22,382 nucleotides of DNA from a bacterium (lineage in GTDB: Bacteria > Patescibacteriota > Andersenbacteria > UBA10190), in NCBI GenBank assembly GCA_002686445.1, contig NZCO01000028.1, forward strand, positions 1 through 22,382. Reading direction: 5' to 3'. The first letter of the stretch is position 1; each line of letters opens with the position of its first letter. The position numbers were made by a program, and so were the translations under genes. This document shows positions 20,664 to 22,382 of the stretch, piece after piece. A model generated the notes under the pieces. That model had not been told where the DNA came from. It did no database searches and saw nothing but the letters and a program-made list of their open reading frames with translations.

Positions 20664-22217
20664 ATGATATCTCTTTCGCGGACTCTAGGACTTGGTATTG
20701 CGCTGCTAGCGACGCTAGCGGTGACGCCTGCCATGGCTCAAGAGCGTGGCAACGCACAGGAGCCACGAGTGCAAGCGCAGGTCGAAGTGGTCGGCAGCAC
20801 CTTAGTGGGTACGACAGTAAATTTTGACTTGAGTGATTCGACAATCGCCGAAGAAGTCACCATTGACGAAGTGCTATGGGAATTTGGTGATGGCGTGCGC
20901 GCTATTGGGCAAACAACCAGCCACTCCTACACGCAGCCCGGCAGCTACCTCGTAAAGCTGACTATTGCGACGTCCGAAGGGCAAAGTGAGGACACCGCTG
21001 GCATACGAGTGTTTGATAGCGCCATAGTGCTCTTGGCTGACTCAACGGCCAGCGACAATCAATTAGAGCTCGCCCGTGAGCAGGCAGCTACGAACGGTAT
21101 ATTGCTGGCAGTCCTCAAGGCGAAAAGTAACGGGCCTGAGGCGCTGATAGAAGAAGAGCTTACCCAAGCACTGCTAGCTGCGCGGGAGGAAGTAGGCAAG
21201 GCTGACCTGATTGCCACGTGGACTTCGGGCAGTGTTGGAGCCAATGTGCTGTCTCGCTTCGCGCAACAGGTCAGGCAATCAGGCGAGCTGCCTGTCGCTG
21301 ACCTCAGTCTCACCACTAAGGGCATTTTCGTTCTGTCAGATACTCCATTTACCGTGCTGGCACCCACTGCGCAGTCTATGTTTGACCAGTGGCGACCAGC
21401 GTACGTGCTACTAACCGACCCTGACGCGCTACCCCTGCTGTTCAACTCAGTGGAGCCTGAGGCCGCCCGCTTAGGCGTGGTTGAGTCTCCCCTACGCTAC
21501 CGACAACTAGGAACCTTTAGTAGCCGCACCATAAGCGAACTCGGTGTGACTAACTTTATGTCTTTCGGACTTAATTATCTGGTCAATGGTGGCGTCTCAA
21601 TCAGCAACATCGTGCTCATATTAATGATTCCCGTCATCGCCACTATTTTGGTCTTTGCGCGACAGGTCATTGGCTTAAAAGCATTTGGCATCTTAACACC
21701 GGCCATGACCACGCTTTCTTTCTTGGTCCTTGGTCTCCAGGTTGGCTTGATTGTCTTTGTCGTCGTCTTTCTGTCTGGCAGCCTCACGCGATTGCTCCTA
21801 AAGCGTCTGCAATTATTGTATCTACCGCGGATGGCCCTGGTGTTAACCAGCGCCAGTTTGGCCATCCTGGTCATGCTTGGTGTCGGGGCAGCAACAAACG
21901 TCACCACGCAACTTTCGTTTACCATCTTCCCTATCCTAATCCTCACGATCCTAGCTGAGGAGTTTATCGCCGTGCAGTTTACCCAAGGAGCCCGTTCAGC
22001 ACTGAAGCTAACCGCCTGGACAATGCTCTTATCTGTCCTCTGCTACTTCGTGGTTAGTTGGGAGCTGCTACGCACCGTGCTACTGGCCTACCCTGAGCTG
22101 ATGCTCCTTACCATCCCTATTAACATCGCCATGGGACGATTCACTGGCCTGCGCCTGACTGAATACATCCGCTTCCGCGACCTGCTACGCTCTCGCACTA
22201 TTGTTAAGGACGCGTAG
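20664..22217 (+). CDS. PKD-domain protein with 7TM region (transglutaminase-associated 7TM type)
   Basis: The protein has 517 residues. A signal peptide ends in AMA-QE (about residue 25). A PKD domain follows (VNFDLSDST...WEFGDGVRAIGQTT, then HSYTQPGSYLVKLTI, about 45-115), then an alpha/beta domain of about 170 residues without known motifs. The C-terminal 220 residues form about seven membrane helices (SNIVLILMIPVIATILVFAR...FGILTPAMTTL...LPINIAMG-like ending), matching the 7TM domain often fused to an inactive transglutaminase. In other bacteria this protein is encoded next to an ATP-grasp ligase, as here; the pair is predicted to build or modify a peptide or amino-acid conjugate at the membrane. 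The CATAAC box ends 7 bases before the ATG. Confidence 0.85.
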   Translation: MISLSRTLGLGIALLATLAVTPAMAQERGNAQEPRVQAQVEVVGSTLVGTTVNFDLSDSTIAEEVTIDEVLWEFGDGVRAIGQTTSHSYTQPGSYLVKLTIATSEGQSEDTAGIRVFDSAIVLLADSTASDNQLELAREQAATNGILLAVLKAKSNGPEALIEEELTQALLAAREEVGKADLIATWTSGSVGANVLSRFAQQVRQSGELPVADLSLTTKGIFVLSDTPFTVLAPTAQSMFDQWRPAYVLLTDPDALPLLFNSVEPEAARLGVVESPLRYRQLGTFSSRTISELGVTNFMSFGLNYLVNGGVSISNIVLILMIPVIATILVFARQVIGLKAFGILTPAMTTLSFLVLGLQVGLIVFVVVFLSGSLTRLLLKRLQLLYLPRMALVLTSASLAILVMLGVGAATNVTTQLSFTIFPILILTILAEEFIAVQFTQGARSALKLTAWTMLLSVLCYFVVSWELLRTVLLAYPELMLLTIPINIAMGRFTGLRLTEYIRFRDLLRSRTIVKDA

Positions 22218-22225
22218 TCTCCCCT

Positions 22226-22382
22226 ATGGCCTTGTTCAACCGACTAGCAGGAGATGTGTTGGGCTTGAATGCTCGCGCTATTGAATACACGCAAAAAGCT
22301 CGGCGCAGCACCGGCGCGAAAGTAGCCAATAACAAACTGGCCACAAAGCGGATGCTGCAAAAGGCTGGCATACCCACGCCTC
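22226..22382 (+). CDS. N-terminus of an ATP-grasp ligase (alpha-L-glutamate ligase-like), cut by the window end
   Basis: The ATG at 22226, 8 bases after the 7TM stop, opens a frame that runs to the window end (52 codons visible). It reads MALFNRLAGDVLGLNARAIE, then a basic stretch and NNKLATKRMLQKAGIPTP. The LGLNARxxxY start and the K-L-A-T-K-x-L-x-x-x-G-I-P-x-P segment match the N terminus of RimK-like ATP-grasp proteins that partner the 7TM protein. Enzymes of this fold join an amino acid to a carboxylate through an acyl-phosphate. The catalytic core is outside the window, so substrate and activity are unknown. Confidence 0.8.
   Translation, partial: MALFNRLAGDVLGLNARAIEYTQKARRSTGAKVANNKLATKRMLQKAGIPTP

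Noticed and set aside
1..22382. tRNA, rRNA, CRISPR array or insertion sequence
   Set aside because: I looked for T-loop and CCA motifs, rRNA cores, regularly spaced repeats and transposase motifs and saw none. The small GIY-YIG protein is not a transposase.

Overview
The window looks like a chromosomal piece of a Candidate Phyla Radiation (Patescibacteria, probably Parcubacteria-like) genome. This is an inference from gene content: an undecaprenyl-diphosphatase, a PilB-type pilus ATPase, a YvcK homologue, lamin-tail-domain surface proteins, small RsbW-like ATPases, a 7TM/ATP-grasp pair, and many short proteins without recognisable relatives. UGA acts as a stop codon (for example at the end of the GIY-YIG gene), which argues against the code-25 lineages Gracilibacteria and Absconditabacteria. 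Base composition is mid-range by eye.

Layout. 1-1184: the end of a coiled-coil protein, then a small membrane-anchored protein with its own promoter. 1185-6438: leftward genes polA, a frameshifted accessory gene, and the overlapping operon uppP / GIY-YIG / tsaE. 6439-6765: a divergent intergenic region holding a 166-nt fold-back element. 6766-8324: a DHH-like protein that has lost catalytic residues, convergent with a small unknown gene that has an elaborate promoter. 8447-11205: leftward yvcK and pilB. 11218-12421: two tandem paralogous small proteins whose promoters were duplicated with them. 12454-14472: a large exported lamin-tail/PKD/OB-fold protein, leftward. 14612-16493: three consecutive RsbW/anti-sigma-type ATPase paralogues in separate transcription units; the first has lost its ATP-binding residues. 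16553-18184: a CDP-alcohol phosphatidyltransferase convergent with ruvB. 18185-18722: a gene-free stretch holding a strong candidate structured RNA (about 18351-18500) and further hairpins. 18723-22382: rightward genes for a secreted beta-rich protein, yebC, ruvC, a PKD-7TM membrane protein and the start of an ATP-grasp ligase.

The genes combine DNA replication and repair (polA, ruvB, ruvC), tRNA t6A synthesis (tsaE), envelope lipid carrier recycling and phospholipid synthesis (uppP, the phosphatidyltransferase), pilus assembly (pilB), surface display, and a regulatory cluster of RsbW-like ATPases.

Two start-site classes are visible. One group has Shine-Dalgarno sequences (pilB, the three ATPases, the tandem paralogues, the small unknown genes). 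Another group (yvcK, the phosphatidyltransferase, ruvB, the gene at 18723, ruvC) has a -10-like hexamer ending exactly 6 nt before the ATG, as expected for leaderless mRNAs. The strongest leads are this leaderless pattern, the fold-back element at 6483-6648, and the candidate RNA at 18351-18500.
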